DNA from: Microvirga arsenatis
GTDB taxonomy: Bacteria > Pseudomonadota > Alphaproteobacteria > Rhizobiales > Beijerinckiaceae
DNA length: 64,000 bases
Assembly (NCBI RefSeq): GCF_009910705.1
Contig: NZ_JAAAXJ010000006.1
Location: 1 to 64,000 of the forward strand
Direction: 5' to 3'
How positions within the stretch are numbered: the stretch's first letter is position 1; each line of letters starts with the position of its first letter. The notes beneath the pieces were generated by a model. The model was not told the DNA's origin and ran no database searches. It saw only the letters and a list, made by a program, of their open reading frames with translations. Below are positions 1 to 8,197 of this stretch, piece after piece. The position numbers and the translations under genes are program-made.

Positions 1-2
1 GG

Positions 3-131
3 CGCAAAGGCAGTTCTTACGGCCCGCGCGAGCAGGGCCGCTATGCGGCGGAGTTCTACACCACGGTCAAGACCGCCTACACCTTCGACGGCAACGGACC
101 CTACGTGCCGAAGACAAAAGGAAGCGAGTAA
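3..131 (+). CDS. C-terminal fragment of an unidentified protein
   Basis: An open frame enters from the left edge and ends at TAA 129-131, giving the last 42 residues of a protein. The fragment is rich in Tyr, Lys and Gly and ends in KTKGSE. I do not recognise a family from so short a piece. The frame has no internal stop and a GC-rich third position, which fits a real coding end, but function cannot be assigned. Confidence 0.45.
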   Translation, partial: RKGSSYGPREQGRYAAEFYTTVKTAYTFDGNGPYVPKTKGSE

Positions 132-488
132 CCTCGCTTCATCATCCCAAAGACCGTGGCTCCGGTGCTCCGTAAGGATGCCGGGGCCATTCGCTTGTGT
201 AATTGAAACGCATTTGGAACCATGTTCCAAACAGCGTTAACTCTGTCGACAAAACTCAGGCGGCTTTTGGCCTCTTCCATTGAACTTTGCCACGCGAACG
301 CCATCATAGGCTTTCAAGAGAATTTTGGCTGACACACACCAATTTCTGCAGGAATAAACGTTGTTGCATGTCGAATCCGGGTCGATTGCCCCCTGGTCAT
401 ACGAATTGCAACGGCGTTGGCCTGAACCTGCATGATGCCAATTCTGCGCGCTGGTCAGCGGTGCGCGGCTAATAGTCGAGAACTTAAT
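132..488. other. Intergenic region with a 7+7 inverted repeat
   Basis: This stretch of 357 bases has no convincing gene; the short frames in it look random. The one notable structure is a perfect inverted repeat at 214-230, TTGGAAC-CAT-GTTCCAA. It could be an operator for a dimeric regulator or belong to the region upstream of the gene starting at 489. The repeat contains GGAAC, but no CGTT lies 16-17 bases away (it is 14 away), so I do not call it an EcfG promoter. Confidence 0.4.
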
Positions 489-1283
489 ATGGTTACTTCC
501 CGGCGTTATCTCATTGCTTCCTCCCTTGCGCGTCTGATCCGCAAGGAGAGAGGGGGCAATCGTGTGACGGAAGGCCACTTCCCCAATCAGGCCGACCGCA
601 GCTCCTTCGTTGTCGTCGAAGGCGACAAGGGCAGCCTCGTTCTGGTCCACACGGGCTCGGGCGCGTCGGTCGAGGAGCGCACGGAGGTGCCGCGGGCCCA
701 TGCGGAGGCGCTGCTGGACGTTACCCCCGGCAAGCTCGATTATCTCCTGACTCATCTGACCATCGGCACCCGCGACATTCAGATCGTGCGCTTCGTGACG
801 CCTGGACCTCTGGATCTGATCTCCGTCATGTTCGAGAGCGAGGAGGAGGCGAGGGACTTCCGGCCGCTGTCCTGGTTCGGGCCCGACGTGACCACGGAGG
901 CTGCCTACCAGAACCGCTCCATCGCTCTGGAAGGCGTGCCGCAGGCGCCGGACGTCCCGATCTCCAACGGAGCGCTCAACAGCCTGCTCGATGCCCTGGA
1001 AAACCGCTACGTCGCGCCGCGGAACTACGCACCTCACGCACCGGCGCGCAATCCTGTCGAGCCGGGTGCAGGGCAGCGCAGCGCTCCTCCCGCGCCTCAG
1101 CCTCCGGCACCTCCCGCCGAGAGGGCCGCGCCGCCCCAGCGCAATGTTCTGTCCAGGCCCGCCGCTCCGGCCGATACCGATCTGGGTGACGAGGACAACC
1201 AGGACGACAATGACCTGAACCTCAATATCGAGGACAACGTCATCCGCGAGCTTGCCCGCTCGCTCAGGCCTCAGCGCCGATAG
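489..1283 (+). CDS. Degenerate CYTH-domain protein with proline-rich and acidic tail
   Basis: The protein has 264 residues. Residues 1 to about 150 follow the CYTH (triphosphate tunnel metalloenzyme) pattern, most clearly near the end of the domain: the string FESEEEARDF, then SWFGPDVTTEAAYQN, matches the usual 'EveF.seeeA..F..P.WfG.dVT.d.rY.N' ending. The hallmark ExExK motif at the N-terminus is absent; the protein begins MVTSRRYLIA. Catalysis is therefore doubtful, and it may bind polyphosphate or nucleotides or be structural. Residues of about 165-225 are Pro/Ala-rich, followed by an acidic Asp/Asn stretch and a basic end. The ATG at 489 is preferred over the in-frame ATG at 432 because it places the start at the domain edge. 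The assignment is by motif reading only. Confidence 0.7.
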   Translation: MVTSRRYLIASSLARLIRKERGGNRVTEGHFPNQADRSSFVVVEGDKGSLVLVHTGSGASVEERTEVPRAHAEALLDVTPGKLDYLLTHLTIGTRDIQIVRFVTPGPLDLISVMFESEEEARDFRPLSWFGPDVTTEAAYQNRSIALEGVPQAPDVPISNGALNSLLDALENRYVAPRNYAPHAPARNPVEPGAGQRSAPPAPQPPAPPAERAAPPQRNVLSRPAAPADTDLGDEDNQDDNDLNLNIEDNVIRELARSLRPQRR

Positions 1284-1297
1284 AATGCTGAAGAGCG

Positions 1298-1325
1298 GGC
1301 CTGCGCCGGTTCCATGGTGCAGGCC
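1298..1325. terminator. Possible bidirectional hairpin between convergent genes
   Basis: The arms GGCCTGC (1298-1304) and GCAGGCC (1319-1325) form a 7-bp stem in the 44-base gap between the CYTH gene and the oppositely oriented transglycosylase gene. There is no clear T-run on either side, so this is a weak terminator candidate supported mainly by position. Confidence 0.3.
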
Positions 1326-1327
1326 TC

Positions 1328-2170
1328 TCAGCTCGGCAGCACGATGCAGCTGCCGCCGGCGCTCCGGATGTCCCGGCACAGTTGCTCCGCCGCCTGCCGG
1401 GTTTCGGCGGGCGCGCGCACCCGGTAGAAGGTGCGCGTGCCGCGGCTGCGCAGCCGCGTGCCGATGATCATCGGCCTGACATCCTTCAGAACCGGGGCAT
1501 AGGCTAGGCTTGCGCGGCGGAAGATCGCCAAGGCCATGTCCTTCGAGAAGTGGCCGGCGAGCTGAACACCCCAGGGTGCGAAGGGCGCCTCGACGGCATC
1601 GCCGCGTCCGGGAATGCGCAGGGCGGCGACGATCTCCCGGCACGTCCGCCGTTCCCGATCCGCTGCAGCGGGAGCGGCATGATTCTTCTCCCTCGCTTCG
1701 GCGGCCCATTCCTCGACCGGTTTGCCCGTCACGGCCCGCACATAATCCCGCGTCTCGTCCGGCAAATGGCCCCGGCCCGCAAGCCAGGAGGCAACCCGGG
1801 CCGGGCCACTGTTATAGGCTGCGGCTGCCAGCCCCAGATTGCCGAACTGCTCTGCGAGACGGGCCATGAATTCCGCCGCCTTGGGGATCGCCTGCTCCGG
1901 GTCGAAAGGATCGGTCAGTCCTCGCTCCCTTGCCGTTCCGGGCATGAACTGGGCAATGCCCTGCGCGCCCGCCGGGCTGACCGCGCGGGGCCGAAACGAG
2001 CTCTCCTGCCAGATCAGCCGGGTCAGCAGATCGTGAGGAATGCGCTCGGCCTGCGCGGTGCTCTCGATCAGGCGGCAGAGGGCCTGCTCCACCGTTTCCG
2101 TGGGCGCCGGGTTGGCCCATGCGCTGCCGAAGCAGAGGACGAGGCTGCACAGCGCCAGCCGCACGCGCAT
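1328..2170 (-). CDS. Secreted lytic transglycosylase with C-terminal SPOR-like region
   Basis: The protein has 280 residues. It cleaves the MurNAc-GlcNAc bond of peptidoglycan in the periplasm. A signal peptide covers about residues 1-19, ending AWA. The SLT fold (GH23) shows the catalytic Glu56 in IWQESSF, the GAQGIAQFMP motif at 68-77 and AAYNSGP at 118-123. Residues of about 200-280 (GVQLAGHFS, then FYRVRAPAETRQAAEQLC) resemble a SPOR-type repeat, which binds denuded glycan strands, although this part is diverged. It is the last gene of a leftward set after the DUF6644-like and DUF6152 genes. The family is clear; the substrate context is unknown. Confidence 0.88.
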   Translation of the reverse strand: MRVRLALCSLVLCFGSAWANPAPTETVEQALCRLIESTAQAERIPHDLLTRLIWQESSFRPRAVSPAGAQGIAQFMPGTARERGLTDPFDPEQAIPKAAEFMARLAEQFGNLGLAAAAYNSGPARVASWLAGRGHLPDETRDYVRAVTGKPVEEWAAEAREKNHAAPAAADRERRTCREIVAALRIPGRGDAVEAPFAPWGVQLAGHFSKDMALAIFRRASLAYAPVLKDVRPMIIGTRLRSRGTRTFYRVRAPAETRQAAEQLCRDIRSAGGSCIVLPS

Positions 2171-2208
2171 CGGGACACCTCGCTGGAATGAACAAGGACT
2201 GCTCGGGA

Positions 2209-2223
2209 GGGGAGACGCTCCCC
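2209..2223 (-). terminator. Weak hairpin between leftward genes
   Basis: The arms GGGGAG (2209-2214) and CTCCCC (2218-2223) have a 3-base loop. It lies between the DUF6644-like gene and the transglycosylase gene and could attenuate readthrough. No T-run follows. Confidence 0.25.
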
Positions 2224-2227
2224 TGGC

Positions 2228-2695
2228 TTACAGATAGGCGATCATCCGCCCGGCCAAGAGCGTGACGATCCAGGCGAGGAGCGAGACGAGAGCGTAGGTT
2301 CGGGCCTCCGGCGGCAGGGCGCCGCCACGCAAAGCCGCGCCGAAGCGGGCATGGAAAAGGGCGACATTCGCGAGGCCCAAGGCTATGGCGCCGAGCTTGA
2401 GGATGAAGGCGGGGTTGACCCCGAGCGCTCGAGCTTCGACGGCGAGGAGCAGGATGCCAGTGGGAACCTGCAGGGCGAGGCCGACGCCTGCCAGAGGAAT
2501 GGCGTAACGTCCCACCTGCCACGCGTGTTTTCCGCGCTCGGCCAGGACCTTCAGGTCGAAAACGGCGATGCCTCCGACGACGAGGGCTGCACCCAGCACA
2601 TGCAGCAGATTGGCAATTGTATAAAGCCAGGCGGAATGACGGCCGGCATGGCCGAGCCAAGAACTCTCCAACGTCCCGAGAAACTCGAGATACAT
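2228..2695 (-). CDS. Four-helix inner-membrane protein, DUF6644-like
   Basis: The protein has 155 residues with four predicted membrane helices at about 22-46, 64-86, 94-115 and 134-153. An early conserved His sits in TIANLLHVLG inside helix 1, and an aromatic N-terminus precedes it. This layout resembles small cytochrome-like or DUF6644 membrane proteins; the His is a possible heme or metal ligand (inference). It starts 3 bases after the end of the upstream DUF6152-type gene. The two are therefore probably co-transcribed and may work together at the membrane/periplasm boundary. No enzymatic motif is visible. Confidence 0.7.
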   Translation of the reverse strand: MYLEFLGTLESSWLGHAGRHSAWLYTIANLLHVLGAALVVGGIAVFDLKVLAERGKHAWQVGRYAIPLAGVGLALQVPTGILLLAVEARALGVNPAFILKLGAIALGLANVALFHARFGAALRGGALPPEARTYALVSLLAWIVTLLAGRMIAYL

Positions 2696-2698
2696 GGG

Positions 2699-3052
2699 CT
2701 AGCGCAGCTCGTAGGTCCTGCCCCCGACCACGATCCGCTCCGCCCGCATCTCCGCATCGGCGCGGGTCGAAGGATAGCCCTCGATCTGCACCGAGGTTCC
2801 AGGCTTGAGCATGTCCGGGTCCAGCCCTCTAGCGCTCATGCGGAACGGGGGAGCCAGCACGGCACCCCAGCTCTTGCCCTCATGGTTCACGCTCACCATG
2901 ACGTGTGGGTTTTCCCATTGCAGCTGAGCGACGTTGCTCCTGATCGTGAAGACCCGCCCAGCATCATAGCTTCCCCAGCCGTGATGGGCGAGGGCGACGC
3001 CTCCCGTCAGCAGCATTCCTGAGAGGCACAGTCCGAACAGGGGAGATTTCAT
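2699..3052 (-). CDS. Small exported DUF6152-type protein
   Basis: The protein has 117 residues. A signal peptide of about 22 residues ends LAHA, and the mature chain begins HHGWGSYD. The HH-W-Y start and the LQWENPH motif are the hallmarks of the DUF6152 family, periplasmic proteins of unknown function with a likely small beta fold. The ATG at 3052 puts the signal peptide at the true N-terminus; the frame is open to 3154, but that extension lacks secretion-signal character. It is the first gene of a leftward group with the four-helix membrane protein. The conserved His pair could bind metal (inference). Confidence 0.72.
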   Translation of the reverse strand: MKSPLFGLCLSGMLLTGGVALAHHGWGSYDAGRVFTIRSNVAQLQWENPHVMVSVNHEGKSWGAVLAPPFRMSARGLDPDMLKPGTSVQIEGYPSTRADAEMRAERIVVGGRTYELR

Positions 3053-3245
3053 GGCGGAAGATCCCTGCATTTCCGAAGCCTGAGGCAGGCCCTCAGAGTC
3101 TGCGGCTGGGGGCTGCCCGTCAAGGCTGACGAGGCGCTCGCAGCGACCGATCATCGGATCGTGATGGGACAGGGCGCGATTCGCACCCCTGCCACGGCGC
3201 AGCTATGCTCACCTTCAGCGAATCACCTTTGTGAACAGGGCAGCG

Positions 3246-3545
3246 ATGGCTTCATTCCTGAAAGATCTCTGGAATCGTCTGGTGGGTTCGGGCAGCGCAG
3301 GAGCGCATGAGGAGCCCTCCGGCGAGGCTGTGGAGTACAAGGGCTTTCGCATCCGCCCGGCGCCTTACTCCTCCAAGGGTGGGTATCAGACGGCAGGCAT
3401 CATCGAGAAGGATTCCGAGGATGGCCTGAAGGAGCATCGCTTCGTGCGCGCAGAGACGCATCCGAGCAAGGACGATGCCGCAGCCTTCGCCATCACGAAG
3501 GGCAAGCAGATCATCGACGAGCAGGGCGACCGCATCTTCAGCTGA
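3246..3545 (+). CDS. HlyU-family small protein
   Basis: The protein has 99 residues. It resembles the PF10115 HlyU family. The region EYKGFRIRPAPYSSKGGYQTAG followed by the HRFVRA and KGKQIIDEQGDRIF motifs is typical. The family is named after a Vibrio hemolysin regulator, but many alphaproteobacterial members are short stand-alone proteins without proven DNA binding. The ATG at 3246 is chosen over the GTG at 3231 because MASFLKDLW is the usual family start. It is divergent from the DUF6152 gene. Confidence 0.72.
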   Translation: MASFLKDLWNRLVGSGSAGAHEEPSGEAVEYKGFRIRPAPYSSKGGYQTAGIIEKDSEDGLKEHRFVRAETHPSKDDAAAFAITKGKQIIDEQGDRIFS

Positions 3546-3549
3546 GCCT

Positions 3550-3567
3550 TTCTGCAGAGCTGCAGAA
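3550..3567. repeat. 8+8 inverted repeat upstream of catalase
   Basis: The arms TTCTGCAG and CTGCAGAA are separated by AG. The repeat begins just after the HlyU-like stop codon and lies about 150 bases before the catalase start. With a 2-base spacer it is more like an operator than a terminator; it could bind a regulator of the catalase gene. No binding protein can be named from sequence. Confidence 0.35.
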
Positions 3568-3713
3568 TCTTATCTTTCACAGGCCTATTTCCTTTCCCGG
3601 ATCCTGCATCAGGTATCCTCCTTCGCCGCCTCCCACCGGCCCGTGAGACCACTGCGGGAGCTTGGCGTTTGGCTCCAAGCAAGCCGTGGCAGGCCAGTCA
3701 AGGGAGATCACTG

Positions 3714-5429
3714 ATGAGCAAGAGCCCTAAAGCGCCGTCGGGAACATCGGACCGGGTCCTGACGAACAGGCAGGGTCACCCCATCGCCAACAACCAATCG
3801 CAGCGCACGGTGGGCAGCCGCGGACCGGCAACGCTGGAGAACTACCAGTTCCTCGAGAAGATCACTCATTTCGACCGCGAGCGGATCCCTGAGCGCGTGG
3901 TCCATGCCCGCGGTTTCGTCTGCTACGGCGAATTCGAGGCGACGGGAAAGATAGGCGATGAGCCTGCCTCCAAGTACACCCGCGCCAAGCTGTTCCAGGA
4001 GCCGGGCAAGAAAACGCCGCTCGCGATTCGCTTCTCGACCGTGATTGGTGGACGCGACTCCTCCGAGGTCGCCCGCGACCCACGCGGCTTCGCGGTGAAG
4101 TTCTATACCGAGGACGGCAATTGGGATCTCGTCGGCAACAATCTCGCGGTCTTCTTCATCCGCGACGCCATCAAGTTCCCCGATGTCATCCACTCGCTGA
4201 AGCCGGACCCGGTCACATTCCGCCAGGAGCCGAACCGGATCTTCGACTTCATGAGCCAGACTCCCGAATCAATGCACATGCTGACGCACCTGTTCAGCCC
4301 GCGTGGAATTCCGGCGAGCTACCGGCACATGGAGGGTTTCGGGGTCAACACCTACAAGATGGTCAACGCTCAAGGCGATACGGTGCTGGTCAAGTACCAC
4401 TTCCACCCGCGCTGCGGCTTGGCGAGCCTGACGGCGGAAGAAGCCGCCAAGGTCCAGGGCCAGGATCTCGGATCGGCCTCCAAGGATCTCTACGAGGCAA
4501 TCGGGCGCGGCGAGCATCCCCAGTGGGACATGTACGTTCAGATCATGGAGGATCACGACCATCCCGAGCTCGACTGGGATCCCCTGGACGACACCAAGAT
4601 CTGGCCCGAAAAAGATTTCCCGCTCCGGCACCTGGGCGTGATGACGCTCAACCGCAATGTCGAGGACTTCTTCAACGAGAACGAGCAGATAGCCATGGGC
4701 ACGGGCGTCCTGGTGGACGGGCTCGACTTCTCCGACGACAAGATGCTGGTGGGGCGTACCTTCTCCTACTCCGACACCCAGCGCTATCGCGTCGGCACGA
4801 ACTACCTGCAGCTGCCTGTGAATCAAGCCAAGAACGCCAAGGTTCACACGAACTTGAATGGCGGACAGATGTCCTTCCGACGCGATTTGGCGCCTGGTCA
4901 GAACCCGCACGTGAACTACGAGCCATCGATTCACAACGGGCTTCAGGAGTTGCCTCAGGAAGAGCCGAGCAATCAGCCCGAGATTCGCGGGCGCCTCACC
5001 CGCAGCGTGATCGAGCGCCGCAACGACTATGCTCAGGCCAGGGGGCGCTACTGCACCATGATGGACTGGGAGCGGGACGACCTCGTCCTCAACATGGGCA
5101 CGCTACTCGGCCAGTGCGAGCGCGACGTGCAGGAGCGGATGGTGTGGCACCTGCTCCTCGTGCATGACGAGTACGGAACCCGCGTGGGCGAGATGATCGG
5201 CATTGCTGCAGACGAGGTCCGCCATCTCCAGCCGCTGCCGAAGCAGATTCTGACGGAGGAGGATGAGCGCCGCCTGCAGAACCTCGGCAGGAACGGCGAC
5301 AAGATCGATCCCACGATCTGGGGGCAGTGGACAAGCTCGGTGAAGAACTACAGGGCCTCGGCGGAGGACGTGTTGGGCGGGATGCGGAACGTCCCGACCG
5401 AACCGGCCATGAACCAGGCTGCCGAATAG
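3714..5429 (+). CDS. Monofunctional heme catalase
   Basis: The protein has 571 residues. It converts two hydrogen peroxide molecules to water and oxygen. Visible active-site parts are the distal His64 in RVVHARG, the distal Asn in the DLVGNN motif at about 139-143, and the proximal heme ligand Tyr352 in [12 protein letters not shown]. The length lies between small-subunit (about 480) and large-subunit (about 700) catalases, and there is no C-terminal flavodoxin-like domain. The ATG at 3714 follows a good Shine-Dalgarno (AGGGAGA) and gives the usual disordered N-terminus. No signal peptide is visible, so it is cytoplasmic. It ends in a strong terminator. I leave the symbol blank because katA and katE types cannot be separated safely here. 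Confidence 0.95.
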   Translation: MSKSPKAPSGTSDRVLTNRQGHPIANNQSQRTVGSRGPATLENYQFLEKITHFDRERIPERVVHARGFVCYGEFEATGKIGDEPASKYTRAKLFQEPGKKTPLAIRFSTVIGGRDSSEVARDPRGFAVKFYTEDGNWDLVGNNLAVFFIRDAIKFPDVIHSLKPDPVTFRQEPNRIFDFMSQTPESMHMLTHLFSPRGIPASYRHMEGFGVNTYKMVNAQGDTVLVKYHFHPRCGLASLTAEEAAKVQGQDLGSASKDLYEAIGRGEHPQWDMYVQIMEDHDHPELDWDPLDDTKIWPEKDFPLRHLGVMTLNRNVEDFFNENEQIAMGTGVLVDGLDFSDDKMLVGRTFSYSDTQRYRVGTNYLQLPVNQAKNAKVHTNLNGGQMSFRRDLAPGQNPHVNYEPSIHNGLQELPQEEPSNQPEIRGRLTRSVIERRNDYAQARGRYCTMMDWERDDLVLNMGTLLGQCERDVQERMVWHLLLVHDEYGTRVGEMIGIAADEVRHLQPLPKQILTEEDERRLQNLGRNGDKIDPTIWGQWTSSVKNYRASAEDVLGGMRNVPTEPAMNQAAE

Positions 5430-5446
5430 CGTCGGGCAGGAGTGCT

Positions 5447-6346
5447 TCAGACGGAGCGGGCCAGGGTCTCCTGGCCCGCCTTTTCGTTGCTGTTTTCCCC
5501 TTCATGGCTCAGGCTGCCGCGGCTTTCGGCATAAACCTTGGTGAACGCGGCCCCGAAGAGCAGGATCAGGGACGAGTAGTAGATCCAGAGCAGGATGGTG
5601 ATGATGGAGGCGGCTGCTCCGTAGCTGGATGCGACGTTGCTCTTGCCGAGATAGTAGCCGATCAGGAACTTGCCGAGGGTGAACAGGAGGGCGGTGACGA
5701 GGGATCCGGTCCAGACGTCGCTCCACTTGATCTCGACCGCCGGCAGAAGCTTGAACATCATCGCGAACAGCAGGGTGGCGATGGCGAAGGCGACGAGGCT
5801 GTTCAGGAACCGCAGGATGATTGAAGCGCCCGAGAAGTTCGCCTCGAGATAGGAGCCGACCGCCGTCAAGCCCGTGTCGACGACGAGCGAGACGAGCAGG
5901 AGAAAGCCGATCCCGAGAATGAGCGCGAAGCTGGCAAGCCGCGTGCGGATGAAATCCATGACGCCGTAACTTGCAGGCGGCTTGGCCTTCCAGATGATGT
6001 TGAGGTCGTCCTGAAGCTCCACCACCGCGCCCGTCACCAGAAGGAAGAAGGTGACGGCGCCGATCGCCGTGCCGATGATGCCGGATCCCACATTGCCCGC
6101 GCTGGCGATCATGGCTTCAAGGGCCGAGGCCTCGTTGGTGCCGATCATGCCGCCGAGTTCCGCCACGATGGCACCCTGCGCGGCCTCGCGGCCGAAGGCC
6201 AACCCTGCAACCGCGATAGCTGCAAGCAGCATGGGCGCGAGCGAGAAGACTGTGAAGAAGGCTATGGAGGCGCCAAGGCTCATGGCGCGGTTGTTCCACC
6301 ACTCCGCGAAGGCCAGTTTCATGAGCCGCCATGTATCAGAGAACAT
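5447..6346 (-). CDS. YihY/BrkB-family inner-membrane protein
   Basis: The protein has 299 residues with six predicted helices. It contains the family's early motif WWNNRAMSLGASIAFFTVFSLAPML and the later stretch SSYGAAASIITILLWIYYSSLILLFGAAFT, both characteristic of YihY/BrkB (formerly mis-called RNase BN). Transport or envelope roles have been suggested for the family but none is firm. The ATG at 6346 is chosen because upstream residues of the open frame (to 6502) are Pro/Arg-rich and not conserved in type; an ATG eight codons further in is an alternative. A second member of the family lies at 31675-32862, but the two are diverged in sequence and tails. Confidence 0.88.
   Translation of the reverse strand: MFSDTWRLMKLAFAEWWNNRAMSLGASIAFFTVFSLAPMLLAAIAVAGLAFGREAAQGAIVAELGGMIGTNEASALEAMIASAGNVGSGIIGTAIGAVTFFLLVTGAVVELQDDLNIIWKAKPPASYGVMDFIRTRLASFALILGIGFLLLVSLVVDTGLTAVGSYLEANFSGASIILRFLNSLVAFAIATLLFAMMFKLLPAVEIKWSDVWTGSLVTALLFTLGKFLIGYYLGKSNVASSYGAAASIITILLWIYYSSLILLFGAAFTKVYAESRGSLSHEGENSNEKAGQETLARSV
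5456..5484 (+). terminator. Rho-independent terminator of the catalase gene
   Basis: A perfect 10-bp stem, GCGGGCCAGG (5456-5465) and CCTGGCCCGC (5470-5479), has a 4-base loop and is followed by CTTTT. It lies 26 bases after the catalase stop. It is inside the 3' coding end of the convergent membrane-protein gene, so the same bases also encode part of that protein's C-terminus. Confidence 0.8.
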
Positions 6347-6404
6347 GCAAGAGACGATCCTGCCGGGCGTGAGCCGCCCTGCGCCGTAAGCGTTGCCTTG
6401 GCCG

Positions 6405-8177
6405 TTAACCGGCAGGGGCTTCTTCTTGTTCCTGCCGGATGCCGGGCTGGCGCAGGAGGTGGCGGTAACGCTCGGCTGCCCGACGCAGGCGCACGGCTTC
6501 ATTCCCCTCGCCGAGGGCGCCGGCTGCCATGTGGCAGGCGCCCATCTGAAAGGCGAGGTAGCAGGGCAGGAGAAACCGCAGCAGGTCGAGGTGAACGGGA
6601 TAGCCGCTGTGCTGCTGCACGAGTTCGCAAAGCCGCGAAGTCGCCTCCTCGGGGAGATCCAGCTCGACGATGGCCCCGGCTACGTCCCAGGCAATATCCT
6701 GGCAGCCGACGAGATCGTGCGCCGCATTGTGGTCGAGGGCGTCCGTCTTGAGCAGGTGCCCGTCGAGCACGAGCCATTCCCAGGCGTGCATGCGGTTGTC
6801 CGTCCACACCCGGCGCACCTTTGCCTCAAGGGCTTCCGCATCCTTCAGGGACGTGGTCAGGGCTGCAGCAGCCTCGTCGCCCAGGGCTTGGCCCGTGTTG
6901 TAGGTGGCCATGTGGCGAAGCGCCTGGAGGGAGGCCCCCTGCTGCTCCTCGGCAGGGAAATGACCGGCGCGGAAGCCAAGATAGGCTCCGACGCGCTCGA
7001 CGAGATGCCCGCCATCGACCGGGACGCGGTCCAGGCGACGGGCGTCGTGCCAGCGCTCCACAAGGAAGCCGTGACAGAGGGCGCGGGCTTCCGGCGTGAA
7101 GCCGGCCTCATGGAGCTTGCGGCCCATCGCGAGCTTTCGTTCGCCGCTCTCGCCCAACCCTGCGAACCTGACGAGCCAGGCTGCACCGCCGGCTCGGGCC
7201 AGGAACTTTCGGCGCTCCTGCTGAATGTTGGCGGGCGGCCATTGCGCCTCGTCCGCATAGGCCCGTGCACGCCAGGCGCCGCCCGACAGCTCCTCCAGGG
7301 GCGCCTCCAGCGGACCGAGGAGGCTCGCGGTCCAGGCCGCGAGCCCCTCCGAGTCCGACGGACCGAGCAGAAGGTCCTCGAACGGGACGAGGTGGCGCGG
7401 GGCGCAGCGCCATCGCTCCCGGTGGCGGTCGCTGGCCTGCGGCCCGAGGGGGGCGCCGTGGCTGGGGAAGAAATAGATTCGCTCCCGCGGGATGCCGGCC
7501 TCCTCGAGCCAATCCGCAACCGCGCCGAAGGAGCTGCCCGACAGCCCCGGTCCTTCGTCCACGACGGCGAAGGCTCCGCTCTTGCCGGAGGTCAGCCGAT
7601 GCGTGAGCGCGGGGTCGACCCTGACCTCCCGTTCGAAGGGATGTCCGACGGGTCGGAGGGTGAAGGGGACAGGAGCGCCGAGAGCGGCCGCAACGAGGGC
7701 GCTCAGGCTCATCCCGATGCTTCGGATGCCAATGACCCGGGTGTCAGGCCCGAGCCCGGAGCTGCGGGCAGCCTCCAGGTAGCTTTCCGGATAGAGAGCG
7801 TAGAAGGCGTAGCCCTCCGCCTGACGGGTCCGGATGATCTGGTCTGGATTGAAGGCGCGAAGCCCGCTCAGTGCTCCCGTTGGCGGCGGGGCTGACGCGA
7901 AGCCGCTCCGCCAGGAGCGGTCGACCTCCTGCGCCAGGCGCACGAGGCAGGCCATCCCCGCCTCCTGATCCGGGGCGAGCGTGTCGAAGCCGCGCTCGTG
8001 AAAGCCGGCGTCGACGACGCCCTGGACCAGCTCGCTCGCCCCGATGAAGAGGGTCACGAGCGTGCCGTGCCGGGCAATTCCAGGCGGCATGGCGCGAACG
8101 CTCTCAAGCAGGGCCGCGACCGCGGCCTGCTTCTCCTTCACCGTCTGGACGGTTTCGATGTCGCCGTAGACCAGCAT
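6405..8177 (-). CDS. Phosphoribosyltransferase-like / degenerate kinase-like fusion protein
   Basis: The protein has 590 residues and no named function that I recognise. Residues of about 145-245 resemble a type I PRTase fold. A segment VIGIRSIGMSLSALVAAALGAP is followed by the hydrophobic-acidic loop AVVDEGPGLSGSS, equivalent to the PRPP-binding 'VVDD...TG.T' motif. The region of about 330-520 resembles aminoglycoside phosphotransferase-like kinases: an N-lobe-like LVRFAGLGESGERKL, then DNRMHAWEWL and QDIAWDVAGAIVEL, in the positions of the catalytic loop and the trailing 'DlAwDlag' helix. Clear HxDxxxxN residues are missing. The gene ends 58 bases from the BrkB start and lies 20 bases after the dehydrogenase stop, so it may be co-transcribed with the latter. 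Domain calls are by eye. Confidence 0.6.
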   Translation of the reverse strand: MLVYGDIETVQTVKEKQAAVAALLESVRAMPPGIARHGTLVTLFIGASELVQGVVDAGFHERGFDTLAPDQEAGMACLVRLAQEVDRSWRSGFASAPPPTGALSGLRAFNPDQIIRTRQAEGYAFYALYPESYLEAARSSGLGPDTRVIGIRSIGMSLSALVAAALGAPVPFTLRPVGHPFEREVRVDPALTHRLTSGKSGAFAVVDEGPGLSGSSFGAVADWLEEAGIPRERIYFFPSHGAPLGPQASDRHRERWRCAPRHLVPFEDLLLGPSDSEGLAAWTASLLGPLEAPLEELSGGAWRARAYADEAQWPPANIQQERRKFLARAGGAAWLVRFAGLGESGERKLAMGRKLHEAGFTPEARALCHGFLVERWHDARRLDRVPVDGGHLVERVGAYLGFRAGHFPAEEQQGASLQALRHMATYNTGQALGDEAAAALTTSLKDAEALEAKVRRVWTDNRMHAWEWLVLDGHLLKTDALDHNAAHDLVGCQDIAWDVAGAIVELDLPEEATSRLCELVQQHSGYPVHLDLLRFLLPCYLAFQMGACHMAAGALGEGNEAVRLRRAAERYRHLLRQPGIRQEQEEAPAG

Positions 8178-8197
8178 CGGGGCTGCCGGCGAAGGCG

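Noticed and set aside
216..238. GGAAC ... CGTT in the first intergenic gap
   Set aside because: The spacer is 14 bases, outside the 16-17 required for EcfG; the palindrome explains the GGAAC better.
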